Part shown: piece by piece, positions 10,168 to 19,339 of the stretch
Numbering within the stretch: the stretch's first letter is position 1
Layout: every line of letters begins with the position of its first letter
From: Mycoplasma sp. CSL7491-lung
Lineage (GTDB): Bacteria > Bacillota_I > Bacilli_A > Mycoplasmatales > Metamycoplasmataceae
NCBI RefSeq assembly: GCF_018913965.1
Contig: NZ_JAHMHG010000001.1
Span: forward strand, 124,001-188,000
DNA length: 64,000 bases
Reading direction: 5' to 3'
The notes under the pieces: generated by a model
Told to the model about the DNA's origin: nothing
The model's input: the letters and a program-made list of their open reading frames with translations, nothing else
The model's database searches: none
Program-made: the position numbers and the translations under genes

Positions 10168-10629
10168 TTATTTATCAAAAGATTTAATTGTATCTTTTTG
10201 AATTTCACCATAAGCATAACAATCTTTTAAACAAAGTTCAAGAGCTTCACTGTTTATTCTAATATCAAATCTTGATAACTCATAACCATAATCTTCAAGT
10301 TCTTCATATTGTTCAAGTAAATGATTAACATAATCATCTGAGATTAAGTAATATTCATTAAGATTATCTTTATTTTTAACTACTTGATAATCCTCTTCAT
10401 CAAATAAGTTTAATAAAATGTAATAATCATGATCTTCTAAATTTTCATTAAATATCAAAGTTCCATCTTCAGTTTCTATTCAAAATTCTTTTGGTATGAT
10501 TTCTATAACTTTTTTTGATCTACTTCTGAACTGAGATAAATAAATTTCATTTCTACATAATTCAATAACCAATTCTTTTATAGATACTGGTTTTATATTT
10601 AAATCAATTGGTAAGTTTAATTTTTTCAT
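10168..10629 (-). CDS. hypothetical protein, acidic
   Basis: 153-residue soluble, acidic protein (MKKLNLPID start) that I do not recognise. A GGAGAAAC site overlaps the sequence just before ATG at 10629. One TGA is Trp. The frame stays open upstream of this ATG into the AAA ATPase relic at 10630-10947, so the gene may be the tail of a fusion created by deletion, or a real small gene that inherited upstream ATPase sequence. Tyr- and Asp/Glu-rich stretches (EDHDYYILL, QYEELEDYGYEL) give no family clue. It sits between two R-M loci. Confidence 0.55.
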
Positions 10630-10947
10630 ATGTTTCTCCATTGGTTTAATTATACTCTTTTTAACATAAAATAAATAATTCCCAATTTTTTGTACTATAT
10701 ACTCTAATTTAGTTCTTGTGTAATCATCTATTGGGTTTCAATATTGGATGTTTTCAATTCCGTCTAAGGAAATCATTATAATTTGTTTTTCACTTACACC
10801 ATTAGTAAGTAAGTATTTTTTGTATAACTCAAATAAAAGATAAGATTTACCACTTCTTCTAATGCTAATAATAATTTTGACTCTGCCGTTATTTTTTACT
10901 AATAATTTTGTTTAAATATTTTGGTCTTTAAATTTCCGTTTCAACCC
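10630..10947 (-). pseudogene. AAA ATPase (DUF4143-type) N-terminal fragment
   Basis: Reading leftward, KYLNKIISKK is followed by a frame break and then VKIIISIRRSGKSYLLF, which matches the P-loop region of the prokaryotic AAA/DUF4143 ATPases (usual form KIITGIRRSGKS). It continues LLTNGVSEKQIIMISLDGIEN, then diverges. The likely original start is now ACG and the third codon after it TAA, so the gene is dead at its 5' end. The DUF4143 domain is absent and the frame runs directly into the small gene at 10168-10629. Confidence 0.6.
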
Positions 10948-10962
10948 TATTTAATTATTTCA

Positions 10963-11012
10963 CGTAAATACGCGTTTTTCTTAAATATCTATAATAATAT
11001 TATAGTATTATT
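10963..11012. repeat. direct repeat copy 1 (about 50 nt) with CGTA-AA-TACG site
   Basis: Begins CGTAAATACG, then a T run, then ATATCTATAATAAT and TATAGTATTATT. The second copy is at 11243-11292. CGTA-AA-TACG is a small inverted repeat that could be an operator, and the repeat contains TATAAT-like boxes reading leftward. Confidence 0.45.
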
Positions 11013-11042
11013 ATTTGTTTTAGATTTAATGGTTTTAATATA

Positions 11043-11066
11043 ATTTCATATTTTTAAATATGAAAT
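11043..11066. terminator. perfect hairpin in the gap between R-M loci
   Basis: ATTTCATATTT and AAATATGAAAT are perfect arms with a 2-nt centre. It may be a terminator or a cruciform; no strong T run follows. The rest of 10948-11313 is AT-rich with no gene I can support. Confidence 0.35.
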
Positions 11067-11242
11067 ACTTTTAATTTAATACAGCATTAAACAGCGGAAC
11101 AAAAACAAAATTACCTATTATATAGTCTTTTTTATAAAAAAAGTTAAGAAATAAATTAAAATGCCAAGCATGTTCGCAAACGAAATGCAACTTTAAAAGT
11201 GGTTTGTACTAAAATAAATTCTTTATAAATTTAATATTTTTG

Positions 11243-11292
11243 CGTAAATACGTATTTTTTTTCAAATATATTCTAATATATGTAGTATTATT
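11243..11292. repeat. direct repeat copy 2 (about 50 nt) with CGTA-AA-TACG site
   Basis: Second copy of the repeat at 10963-11012 in the same orientation, starting CGTAAATACG and ending TGTAGTATTATT. The start-to-start distance is 280 nt. It lies just beyond the res terminator. Confidence 0.45.
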
Positions 11293-11313
11293 TTTTGAAT
11301 AATTAAACTTTTA

Positions 11314-11359
11314 ACAAAAAATGTACACAGAAAACTTATTGAAGTTTCAAGTGTACATT
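11314..11359 (-). terminator. terminator of the type III R-M operon
   Basis: AATGTACAC and GTGTACATT arms (about 11320-11328 and 11351-11359), with inner AAAACT/AGTTT pairing. On the minus strand the stem is followed by a T run. Confidence 0.7.
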
Positions 11360-11365
11360 ATATTT

Positions 11366-13735
11366 TTAAATATCTTTTGCTAAATTATATATTCAACTTA
11401 TTATTTGGTTAGTTCCGATGTTTTCTTTAATAGTTTTCTCTATTGTATGGTTTGTACTCCCGCCACCTGCAATAATAAATTTATTAGATCCAACATTTGA
11501 TTTATCAACTTGAATTAATAAGGAAGTAACAATTTGCATTAAATTATTATTTTTATCTTCATAATAACCTTGATATGAATCAATGATTTTACTTGTTTTT
11601 ATCTCATCATAATCATTGTTAAAATCTTTAATTTCAACATTAATTTGATGTTCTATTTTATCTGTTTTATAAACTAAAACGAAATCAGGAAATTGACGTT
11701 TGATATTACTATCTTCATCATAATATTCATAAAAGATTCCATTTTGTACTGGATTTCTAAATAAAGATATATTTTTATAATTATTATTTTTTAAATCATC
11801 TTTAAAAAGTTGAACAATACTATTAATAAAACTTCTTTCGTTATTTGAATCATAATAGTGCAATCTTTGCTTAGATTTATTATTTAGCAATGATATCAAT
11901 TCATATTGATAATTTATTTTTTGCTCTTCAAACTCAATTTTAAAATCTTCATCAATTATTTCAAAATTAATATCAGATGGTAATTGTTTATCATACATAA
12001 GTTTAAATTCACGGATATTAAGCTCATTAATTTGTCTTTTCCTTTGATCTAATACATATTTTTTGACCTTAGGGTAGATAAATTTAATAAACGAATATCA
12101 AAGTAGTGAATGGATGTGATCTTTATAATCATTAATAAAGTATTGATCTATTGCTCTTAAATCTTTTTTATCCAGAATATTAGAGGTTTTTGTATTAAAT
12201 TCATTTATAAATTGACTCATTTCAATAATGTTATTAATTTTTCTATTAATATATTGTAATTCTTGATTTTTTTCTTTATCTATTATTTTTTCTTCTTTAT
12301 AAGGTATATATCCTTCTTTTTGGTAGTCGTTTAAATAATAATTATAATTTGATAATAATTGATTTTTATTATTTTTAATCACTTCAACAATTTGATCACT
12401 TAGATCAACCTTTATTTTTTCAACTTCTTTATTGATTTCTCCGTAGTAAAACTTATCATTTAAACTTTCTTTATTTAATTTATATGAACTAAATTCTCTA
12501 TCTTTATCTATTTTATCGATATTTTCAATATTAGAATAAACTCAATAACTATATGCTGTTGAATTATCATCAAATTTAAAACTTGGATTTGGATTACGTT
12601 TGATACGACCAATTGTTTGGATGCTTAAACTATCAGAAGATACATTTCTTAATTGAACTAACATGCAAGCACGCGGTATGTTTCAACCAGTTGCGGGTCC
12701 GACCTTAAAGATTATTACATCAATATCTGAACTTCTTTTAGAAATGTTTTTTAAAGAAATGTTACCACGCATGTTTGAATCTATTTTTTCAGAAGAAAAG
12801 TATTTAGCTCATGTTAAATTATGTTTTTTTAATGTTTTGATTATATTTTCAATCTTTTCATCAAAATCTTTATCATTAGCTTTTTTATCATTTACTTGAA
12901 TTAACATAGCAGGATTGATATTATCTATTAATCCTTCCTCAGTTATATACTTTTGCTTAATTTCTTTAAATTTAGCACATGCAACATCTAATAATTCTAA
13001 GTCACTAAGTTGTTCGCTGTTAATTTCAGATAATCCTTCATTTAAATGACCATTAATTTTAAGTAATTTAATATCATCTTCTTTTAGTTCTTTTTCGCTG
13101 ATCTTAACTTGTTCATAAATACCTTTTGGTGTAGCAGTCATATTAATTTGAAAATTAGATGCTTTACTCATTTTTTCGTAAAAGTTTTCAACGGCTTGTT
13201 TGTTTTTACCTTTAATCCCTGATTCACTTGTTCCGATATGTGCTTCATCACGAATAAAGACAACAAAGTAATTGTTTGAAATCTCAGAAATGAACTTATC
13301 TAAAATACCTTGTTCAGTATATATTCTGTTAGCACCGAATGAAGAAGCACCTAGAACAAATACTTTATTAGTTTCAACTTTGAATGTATAATCGGCGTCT
13401 TTAACATTATTTTTACTACTTGATGGTGATTCTTTTCTTTCGAAAATAAGGTCATTTCTATTTTCTAAATAAAATTTATATTCGTTAAAATTATCTTCCA
13501 TTTGTTTAGGCAATTCGGCATTAGATAATGTCATAACTACAAAAATAATAGGTTTATTATCTCTTTGTTTATTAATAGTGATTGCTTTATCAATAAAGTT
13601 AGCAATCATAAAAGTTTTACCTGAACCTGTCGGTGCTTTAAATTCAACTATTTTAGATTGTTTAAGACTATATGAGTTATTAAAATGTTCTAAGAGTTGA
13701 GAAACTGCTCTATTTTGGGTTTTAGTTAGTTCCAT
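11366..13735 (-). CDS. res: type III restriction enzyme subunit Res (helicase-nuclease)
   Basis: 789-residue restriction subunit: an SF2 translocase with a C-terminal nuclease that needs Mod to cut. Walker A APTGSGKT is at residues 34-41, the DEAH box RDEAHIG near 163, TATPKG (motif III) near 205, and QTIGRIKR (motif VI) near 375. A PD-(D/E)XK nuclease signature, FPDFVLVY followed by VEIKDF, lies at about 680-703. I prefer ATG at 13735, which overlaps the mod stop by 14 nt, over an upstream TTG at 13747. Several TGA codons are Trp; the stop is TAA at 11366-11368. The frame is intact, so Res depends only on whether Mod is expressed. Confidence 0.92.
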
Positions 13736-15379
13736 CTGGTTTGTCAACTTTCTCTTTATCTAACGAATATAAATTAGTTAAATTGTTCAAGAACTCATCA
13801 TTGCTAATGTCTTTGACTTCAAACTTAGTTAATGATTCTCTAAGTGTATCAACTAAATATTCTGTTTTAGTTTGGTTTTGATCTACGCTAATATTGCTAT
13901 ATTCTAAGTCAAAAACATTTAGGTTTTGTTTATATGGATCGTTCTTTTCGGTTCATTTAAAAGTTTCATTATTTGTACCAATACCGTGATTTATTCTATA
14001 TAAACGTTCGTAAGTAACATCATAACCAATATTGTTTTCGTTATTAGTTACAAGCGTAAAAGTTCTGTTTCCACCATCTTCTCTATTTAGTTCTAAAACA
14101 GCGTGACCGGTTGTTCCTGAACCTGCGAAAAAGTCTAAAACACGGGCGTTTTTGTTAGGGTGTAGGTTTATTAAATACTTAATTAGCGATTCGGGCTTTG
14201 GTGTTGAAAATTCATTATCTGGCAAAATTGAATTTAATTTATTTTTAGCAATCGTAAATGAATCTATAATTGCGATATCGTTCAGCATATTTTCCTTGTA
14301 TTCATCAGTAATTCATTTACTTTGTAAGTTAAAATTCATAAGTAAATTTGTGTATGGTTTTTTTGTAATTCATTCATTTTCGTAAATTTTAATTCTTGGA
14401 ACATTATTATCGTTAAAGTATAATGGAATTTTATTTTCTAAGTATTCTTTTTCTGTGAAACGTCATGTTCTTACTATGCTATTTCCGTTTGGTAAAACAA
14501 TAGGGAATGTTTTAGGGTTATTTTCATTAAATTTATATGTAGCGTTGCTACTAAATCAATTACCTTTTGGATCGTTATCAACATTACTAAATTTTATTGT
14601 TGTCGTTTGTTGTTTACTAAATCCCTTTATTTTTGATAAATCTTTTACGTAACAAACGATATATTCAAAATTATTTTTAACAAAATTAGTTGACTTCATA
14701 CTTGAAGAATTAGTTTGTCATAAAAAGTTAGTTATAAAATTCTCTTCTCCAAAAATCTCATCCATCAATACTTTTAAATATGCTTGTTCGTTATCATCAA
14801 TCGATACAAAAATAACTCCGTCATCTTTGAGAAGTTTCTTGGCTAATTTAAGTCTTTCGTTCATCATGTTAAGTCAACCATTACGACTAAATTTATCACG
14901 ATATATAAATTTTGAAGCGGAAATATTTTCTTTGTCATTTGCAGAGTTATTTCCGTCTGAATATGCTGATTCTGTGTTATAAGGTGGGTCAATATAGATT
15001 ACATCGTAGTTATAATCTAAGCCGCGACTCTCTCTCTCTCTCTCTCTATTACTAATAAATTTTTAAGAGCATCATAGTTTTCACCTATGATCAAGGTGTT
15101 TTCGCTTTTAGATTCAATGAATCTAAAAGATTTTTTATCGTTGTGTTTAAGAACTGAAATAGTTTTGCTATTAATTTCAGGTGCTGAATCAAATGTAAAT
15201 CCAATTTTTACTCTTTGCATTAAAAATTGGTACACGTTTTGTAATTGAGTTTTATCAGGTAAGTTTTCTAAAAGCATTTTACATATTGCTTTTTGGTCGT
15301 TGTTTAAATCATTTACTGATAATTCATCGATTTTATTTTTATAATCCCCAAGTAGTTGAGAATAATCTTTATTTTCCAT
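13722..15379 (-). CDS. mod: type III DNA methyltransferase Mod, phase-variable, currently frameshifted OFF
   Basis: N6-adenine methyltransferase and specificity subunit. AAGGGAT precedes ATG at 15379. The first 112 or so codons read to an (AG)10 tract (15028-15047). With ten repeats the frame gives LLVIERERERVAA and stops at TAG 15017-15019 (120 residues). With nine (or twelve) repeats the frame would continue ...RGLDYNYDVIYIDPPYNT (catalytic DPPY near residue 131), through LDFFAGSGTTGHAVLELN near 415, to TAA at 13722, giving 551 residues. No other lesion is visible downstream, so the gene is intact apart from the repeat count. It overlaps res. DPPY before FAGSGTT marks the beta class typical of Mod. 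Confidence 0.92.
15028..15047 (-). repeat. (AG)10 dinucleotide tract, phase-variation switch in mod
   Basis: Ten CT units on the plus strand (AG on the coding strand) inside the mod reading frame, encoding alternating Glu-Arg. Frame arithmetic: repeat numbers divisible by three give full-length Mod; ten does not. Confidence 0.93.
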
Positions 15380-15592
15380 ATTTATCCCTTCTTATAATTT
15401 GTATATTTATATTATAAACAATTTTAAAAGTCAAATTATTTTATTGTAGTAATTTTACCAACTCAACCAATTAAATATAATTGCTCATATAAATAATATG
15501 ATGTGTAAATTTATATGCAACTAGCAATTTTTCTTAAAAGTTTAAATTATATGATGTTAAATAGTAAATTTTTTAAATAAATTTAATCTAAA

Positions 15593-15624
15593 TAAAAATA
15601 GCAACTATTTTACAAGTTGCTATT
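15593..15624 (-). terminator. terminator after tRNA-Leu
   Basis: TAGCAACT (15599-15606) and AGTTGCTA (15615-15622) are perfect arms. On the minus strand the stem is followed by TTTTTATTT, fitting termination of the leftward tRNA transcript. The 15380-15592 gap holds no gene I can see. Confidence 0.75.
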
Positions 15625-15647
15625 AATTGGTATATTTTAAATATATA

Positions 15648-15732
15648 TGGTGCCTCAGACAGGACTTGAACCTGCAAGGAAAATTCCGGCGGATTTTGAG
15701 TCCGCTGTGTCTGCCAATTCCACCACTAAGGC
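15648..15732 (-). tRNA. tRNA-Leu(CAA)
   Basis: 85-nt leucine tRNA with encoded CCA. The acceptor stem GCCTTAG pairs with CTGAGGC (one G-U). The anticodon stem GCGGA/TCCGC encloses loop CTCAAAA, giving anticodon CAA for UUG codons. A long variable arm (class II tRNA) and a T-loop with TTCAAGT are present. Confidence 0.95.
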
Positions 15733-15752
15733 ATATTTAAATTATACTATAA

Positions 15753-16250
15753 TTAATAATTTGAATATAATCTTTTGTAATTTTTTTGATTCTTTTTAAA
15801 ATATGATCAAAATAGTTCGGAAAAACTAAATCCTTGCATAGTAAATGAACCTAAGGCTATTTCAAATACATATATTACATTTTGTGAATTAGAGTTAGAA
15901 ATTAAATTACTTATACTTATAAATAATTCTTTAAATTGTTCATTTATATCATTGCTAATTATTTTTGGTTCAAAATTAGGGTTTACATCGTGTTCATACC
16001 CTATAGTTATCAAAAAATGCATTAAATCAGCGAATTCTTCTTTAATTGCTTCAATGTTAATGTTTTTATTATTCTTTCAATATTTAAAACTTTGAACTTC
16101 ATTAACATATTCGGCTGCTTCAATAATTAAAGCAAGCATTTTTTGTGTTTTTATATTTTTATCGCTAAATTCAGGGTGTGTTATTTTTCTCTTTTGATGT
16201 ATCTTTGCGTCTAATTTTTTTTGCAATTCAAATAATATTTCTAAATTCAT
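15753..16250 (-). CDS. dimeric-type dUTP diphosphatase (all-alpha NTP pyrophosphatase)
   Basis: 165-residue protein of the dimeric dUTPase/MazG-like all-alpha superfamily, which hydrolyses dUTP to dUMP and keeps uracil out of DNA. Metal-binding signature: EAAEYVNEVQSFKYWKNN in the first half, followed by EEFADLMHFLI (E-x-x-D pattern). An AGGAAAAG site precedes ATG at 16250; three TGA codons are Trp; the stop is TAA at 15753. The ATG lies just past the Smr gene stop, so mutM-pncA-smr-dUTPase is one tight minus-strand operon. Confidence 0.85.
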
Positions 16251-16256
16251 CTTTTC

Positions 16257-16595
16257 CTATCTTCAATCATCTATTTGTTCGAAAATACTATCAATATCTT
16301 CTTGATCTAATTCGTAATAATCGTCTTCATAGCAATAATCTTGTTCTATATCATTGTTTTTTCTTATTATATAGGTACCGCCATTATTAGTAACTGTATA
16401 AGACAATTTTATTTCATCGTGTTTATTGTGTTCGATAATAAAATTTTCCACTGAATTTTGTAAAACTCCTGTTCCTTTACCTGTAATTATTTTGATATGA
16501 TCGTGTTTGTTATTTAACAATTCTAAAATTTTTAATTGTATTTTTGGTAATGCTTCTTCATGTGTGAAGCCGTGTATATCAATTGTGTTTTTCAT
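16257..16595 (-). CDS. small Smr-domain protein
   Basis: 112-residue stand-alone Smr (small MutS-related) domain, a family of nicking nucleases or RNA-binding nucleases. Signature motifs: IDIHGFTHEEAL (the D-x-H-G motif, residues 5-16) and IITGKGTGVLQNSVENFI (G-x-G-x-G). The C-terminal tail of about 30 residues is strongly acidic (QDYCYEDDYYELDQED). ATG overlaps the pncA stop (TAATG). TGA at 16263 is Trp and the real stop is TAG at 16257. The substrate is unknown; the domain is commonly fused to MutS2. Confidence 0.82.
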
Positions 16596-17131
16596 TATTT
16601 AATCACTATATTTGCATTTTTCATAATATTTAATGCGTTTTGGTGAAATTCCTTTGCGTTATGGTTCTCAGAATCAAATGTTGCTACAGAATTTTCTATT
16701 ACAACTACTTCTTTATCTGAATTAATTTTATTTAATCACATTTTTAAACTTAAAGCTAATTGCAAAATACAAATATCGGTACAACACCCTACTATTTCAA
16801 AACTATTAAATCTATCTCAATAATCGGGTCTAATCTCGAAGAAACCATTTGTTGTATTTTTGTAAATAACGTTTTTATTATCTTCTTCAACGAAATCAAT
16901 TAACTCTTCCACTATTTCGGCTTCAGGTGTACCTTTTAAACAATGCGGAGGATATGATTTCATTTCAAGATCGTCTTCGCTATGTGCATCTGCTAAGAAA
17001 ATAATGTTTTCCGCCTTATTTAAAACGCTTTTTATATTTGGGATAATATTTTTAATTAACGGACTCGAAAGTGGTCCGAATTTTGCAAAACCATTCAACA
17101 TATCTACTACTATAGTTAGTTTTTTTTGCAT
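16595..17131 (-). CDS. isochorismatase-family hydrolase, probable nicotinamidase
   Basis: 178-residue cysteine hydrolase. The N-terminal VVDMLNGF supplies the catalytic Asp (residue 10), CLKGTPEAE the Lys region near 70, and VGCCTDICI the nucleophile Cys in the TDIC position. The cis-peptide-type CT motif and the VIYKNTTNGFFE segment fit PncA. It would convert nicotinamide to nicotinate. AAGGAGAGATA precedes ATG at 17131, which overlaps the mutM stop by one base. Together with PnuC it suggests nicotinamide-based NAD synthesis. Substrate not proven; other isochorismatase-family amidases are possible. Confidence 0.8.
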
Positions 17132-17979
17132 TATCTCTCCTTTTGGCATGTTGGACAATAACTTGTTCCTCTGCCGTTAGGTTTAAAATCTAATTTTACT
17201 TTAACTATTTTATCGCTTTGACAAGTGCTACATATTTGGTTTTCTCTTCCATAAACTTTTAAGAAATTTTGAAACTCACCACTAATTCCGTTGACCGATG
17301 CATATGAATTAACTGTGCTACCGTTATGAATAATACTTTGATCCATTACTTTTTGAGCATTAATCAAAAGTTGTTTAAGTTCATTTTTTGTTATTTTATT
17401 AGCAGGAGTCATTGGATAAATTTTTGTCATGTGCAAACTTTCGTCAGCGTAAATATTACCAATTCCTAAAACAAGAGATTGATCTAAAAGAACTTTTTTA
17501 ATGCTGATTGTTTTTCTTTTTAATTTATTAAATAATGCATCAACATCTACACTTTCAGGTAAAAAAGCAAGATTTTTAATTTCGTAAATACTTCTTTGAT
17601 CTTCGCTTGGTAAAATTTCAAAACTTCCAAACATTCTTGAATCATTATACACAAGTACTTTTTGATTATCTAATGTGAAATAAATACAATCACCTCTATA
17701 AGCGTATAAAGCAGGGTCATTGATATCTCTAACAAAATATTTCCCTGTCATTCTCAAATGAGAAATAAGCCTTGATTTATCATTAAAATTAAATATTAAA
17801 AATTTACCAATATTTTCAATATTAGATATTATTTTGTTTTTTAAAAAACTAATGAAATTTTTTTCGTCTGTATTTTTTATTAATTTCGAAATTTTAACTT
17901 CTACTTTTAATATTTTTTTGTCTTGAACATGTTTGTTTAATGCTCTTTGCACGACTGTAACTTCTGGATATTCTGGCAT
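17131..17979 (-). CDS. mutM: formamidopyrimidine-DNA glycosylase
   Basis: 282-residue base-excision repair glycosylase and AP lyase for 8-oxoguanine and formamidopyrimidines. The obligatory N-terminus MPEYPEV provides Pro2 and Glu3 (catalytic) exposed after Met removal. LRMTGKY contains the void-filling Met region. DQSLVLGIGNIYADE is the helix-two-turn-helix, and the C-terminal zinc finger has Cys at 250, 253, 275 and 278, with the RGTSYCP segment. The start is fixed by the need for Pro2. It is divergent from tsaC across about 40 nt. Confidence 0.97.
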   Translation of the reverse strand: MPEYPEVTVVQRALNKHVQDKKILKVEVKISKLIKNTDEKNFISFLKNKIISNIENIGKFLIFNFNDKSRLISHLRMTGKYFVRDINDPALYAYRGDCIYFTLDNQKVLVYNDSRMFGSFEILPSEDQRSIYEIKNLAFLPESVDVDALFNKLKRKTISIKKVLLDQSLVLGIGNIYADESLHMTKIYPMTPANKITKNELKQLLINAQKVMDQSIIHNGSTVNSYASVNGISGEFQNFLKVYGRENQICSTCQSDKIVKVKLDFKPNGRGTSYCPTCQKER

Positions 17980-18021
17980 GCTTTTATTATATTAAATATT
18001 AAAAAGTATTAAAATAATTAT

Positions 18022-18483
18022 ATGAATAATTTTGATGATATTATAATTTGTAGTACTGATACAGTTGTTGGTATTGGTGGCAAGGTAAATGATAAAGTTT
18101 TAGAAAAAATCTATTTTTTAAAAAATAGACCTTCTAATAAAAAAATAATAATTTTAGTTGGTTCAATAGAACAAGCTTTAGAGTTTGGCCAATTTAATCA
18201 AACAGCAAAAAAAATAGCACAAAAAGAATGGCCGGGAGCGACGACTATCATAGTAAATAATCAGGGTTTTAGAATGCCAAATAATAAAAAATTAATCGAT
18301 TTTTTATTAAAAAATGGTCCACATTATATGACAAGTGCTAATAAATCGGGATTTCCTCCAATTAAAATTGAACAAGCAAAAGAAGTTTTTCCGGAAGTTA
18401 AAAACGTTTATGATTTCGGACTAGGAACTAACGTCCCAAGCATATTAATAAATTTAGATACAAACGAAGTTATAAAGCGTTAA
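18022..18483 (+). CDS. tsaC: threonylcarbamoyl-AMP synthase (TsaC/Sua5 family, short form)
   Basis: 153-residue YrdC-domain protein that makes the threonylcarbamoyl-AMP intermediate for the t6A37 modification of ANN-decoding tRNAs. Family features: CSTDTVVGIGG (the PTDTVYGLG motif), KNRPSNKKIIILV (KxRP), WPGATTIIV and a MTSANKSGFPP motif. No Sua5 C-terminal domain. No ribosome-binding site is visible; a TAAAATAAT box lies only a few bases before the ATG, so the mRNA is likely leaderless. The shortest plausible length for the family, but all motifs are present. Confidence 0.9.
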   Translation: MNNFDDIIICSTDTVVGIGGKVNDKVLEKIYFLKNRPSNKKIIILVGSIEQALEFGQFNQTAKKIAQKEWPGATTIIVNNQGFRMPNNKKLIDFLLKNGPHYMTSANKSGFPPIKIEQAKEVFPEVKNVYDFGLGTNVPSILINLDTNEVIKR

Positions 18484-18499
18484 TTATGGGATGAAAAAC

Positions 18500-18552
18500 A
18501 AAAAATAACCATTTTATTTTTAAAGTGTTAAAATAATATTGGTTATTTTTTA
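18500..18552 (+). terminator. terminator after tsaC
   Basis: AAAAAATAACCA (18500-18511) pairs with TGGTTATTTTTT (18540-18551), followed by T/A. The long loop includes a TTAAAATAAT sequence that could be a promoter box for deoD. Confidence 0.65.
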
Positions 18553-18633
18553 ATATTAATACTAGTCTATTATATTCCTTTGTAAAATGCAATGTAAATA
18601 ACCCAAATTACAATGTTAGAAATAGGAGAAAAT

Positions 18634-19338
18634 ATGACACCACATATTAGTGCAAAAAAAGAAGAAATTGCAAAAACAGTTATTATGCCTGGAGATCCGT
18701 TAAGAGCTAAATATATTGCTGAAACATTTTTAGATCCAGGATATAAATTAGTAAATTCAGTTAGAAATATGTTTATGTATACCGGAACATATAAAGGAAA
18801 ACCTGTAACAGTCGCAGGAAGTGGAATGGGTTGTCCTTCAATCGGAATTTATTCATACGAATTATTTAAATTTTATGACGTAGATAGAATTATTAGAATT
18901 GGATCTGCAGGTTCTTATAAAAAAGATTTAGGTTTATACGAAGTGGTTCTTGCAACAGAAGCGTTCGCTGATGGTGACGCATTTAGAAGAATTGCTTTAG
19001 GAAAACCAGGGAATGTTGCTAAACCAAGTGACAAATTAAATGATGAAATTAGAGAAATTTCATCTAAATTAAATATAAACTTAAACGAAGGTAGAGTTCA
19101 TTCATCTGATGTCTTTTATTCAGTTGTTCCTCTTGAAGACAGAATTAAAGATACTGAAGCCATTTGTGTCGAAATGGAATCATACGCATTATTTACAAAT
19201 GCAGAAGCAACAGGTAAAGAAGCAGCGTGTTTATTAACAATTAGTGATAATTTAATTACACACGAAGAAACTTCGTCAGAAGAACGTCAAACAGCATTTA
19301 CAAAAATGATGGAGATTGCTTTAAATTTAGCAAAATAA
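18634..19338 (+). CDS. deoD: purine-nucleoside phosphorylase (DeoD type)
   Basis: 234-residue hexameric-type phosphorylase that splits purine (deoxy)nucleosides into base and (deoxy)ribose-1-phosphate. Motifs: PHISA, IMPGDPLRAKYIAE (phosphate binding), VAGSGMGCPSIGIYSYEL, RIGSAGSYK, the VEMESYALF substrate motif and catalytic Asp in TISDN. I chose ATG at 18634, after AGGAGAA at about 18623-18629; an in-frame ATG at 18613 would place the ribosome-binding site inside the gene. First gene of the deoD-deoA-deoC operon, with no TGA codons. Confidence 0.97.
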   Translation: MTPHISAKKEEIAKTVIMPGDPLRAKYIAETFLDPGYKLVNSVRNMFMYTGTYKGKPVTVAGSGMGCPSIGIYSYELFKFYDVDRIIRIGSAGSYKKDLGLYEVVLATEAFADGDAFRRIALGKPGNVAKPSDKLNDEIREISSKLNINLNEGRVHSSDVFYSVVPLEDRIKDTEAICVEMESYALFTNAEATGKEAACLLTISDNLITHEETSSEERQTAFTKMMEIALNLAK

Positions 19339-19339
19339 T

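Noticed and set aside
11120-11220. Possible tRNA or small RNA around AAATGCCAAGCATGTTCGC
   Set aside because: No cloverleaf, anticodon arm or terminator could be formed from the sequence.
12663-12899. Plus-strand ORF with an ATG opposite res
   Set aside because: Located within the conserved Res helicase frame on the other strand; no ribosome-binding site.
18541-18633. Possible purine or 2'-deoxyguanosine riboswitch before deoD
   Set aside because: The conserved loop and junction sequences of purine aptamers are not seen; the region is short and AT-rich.
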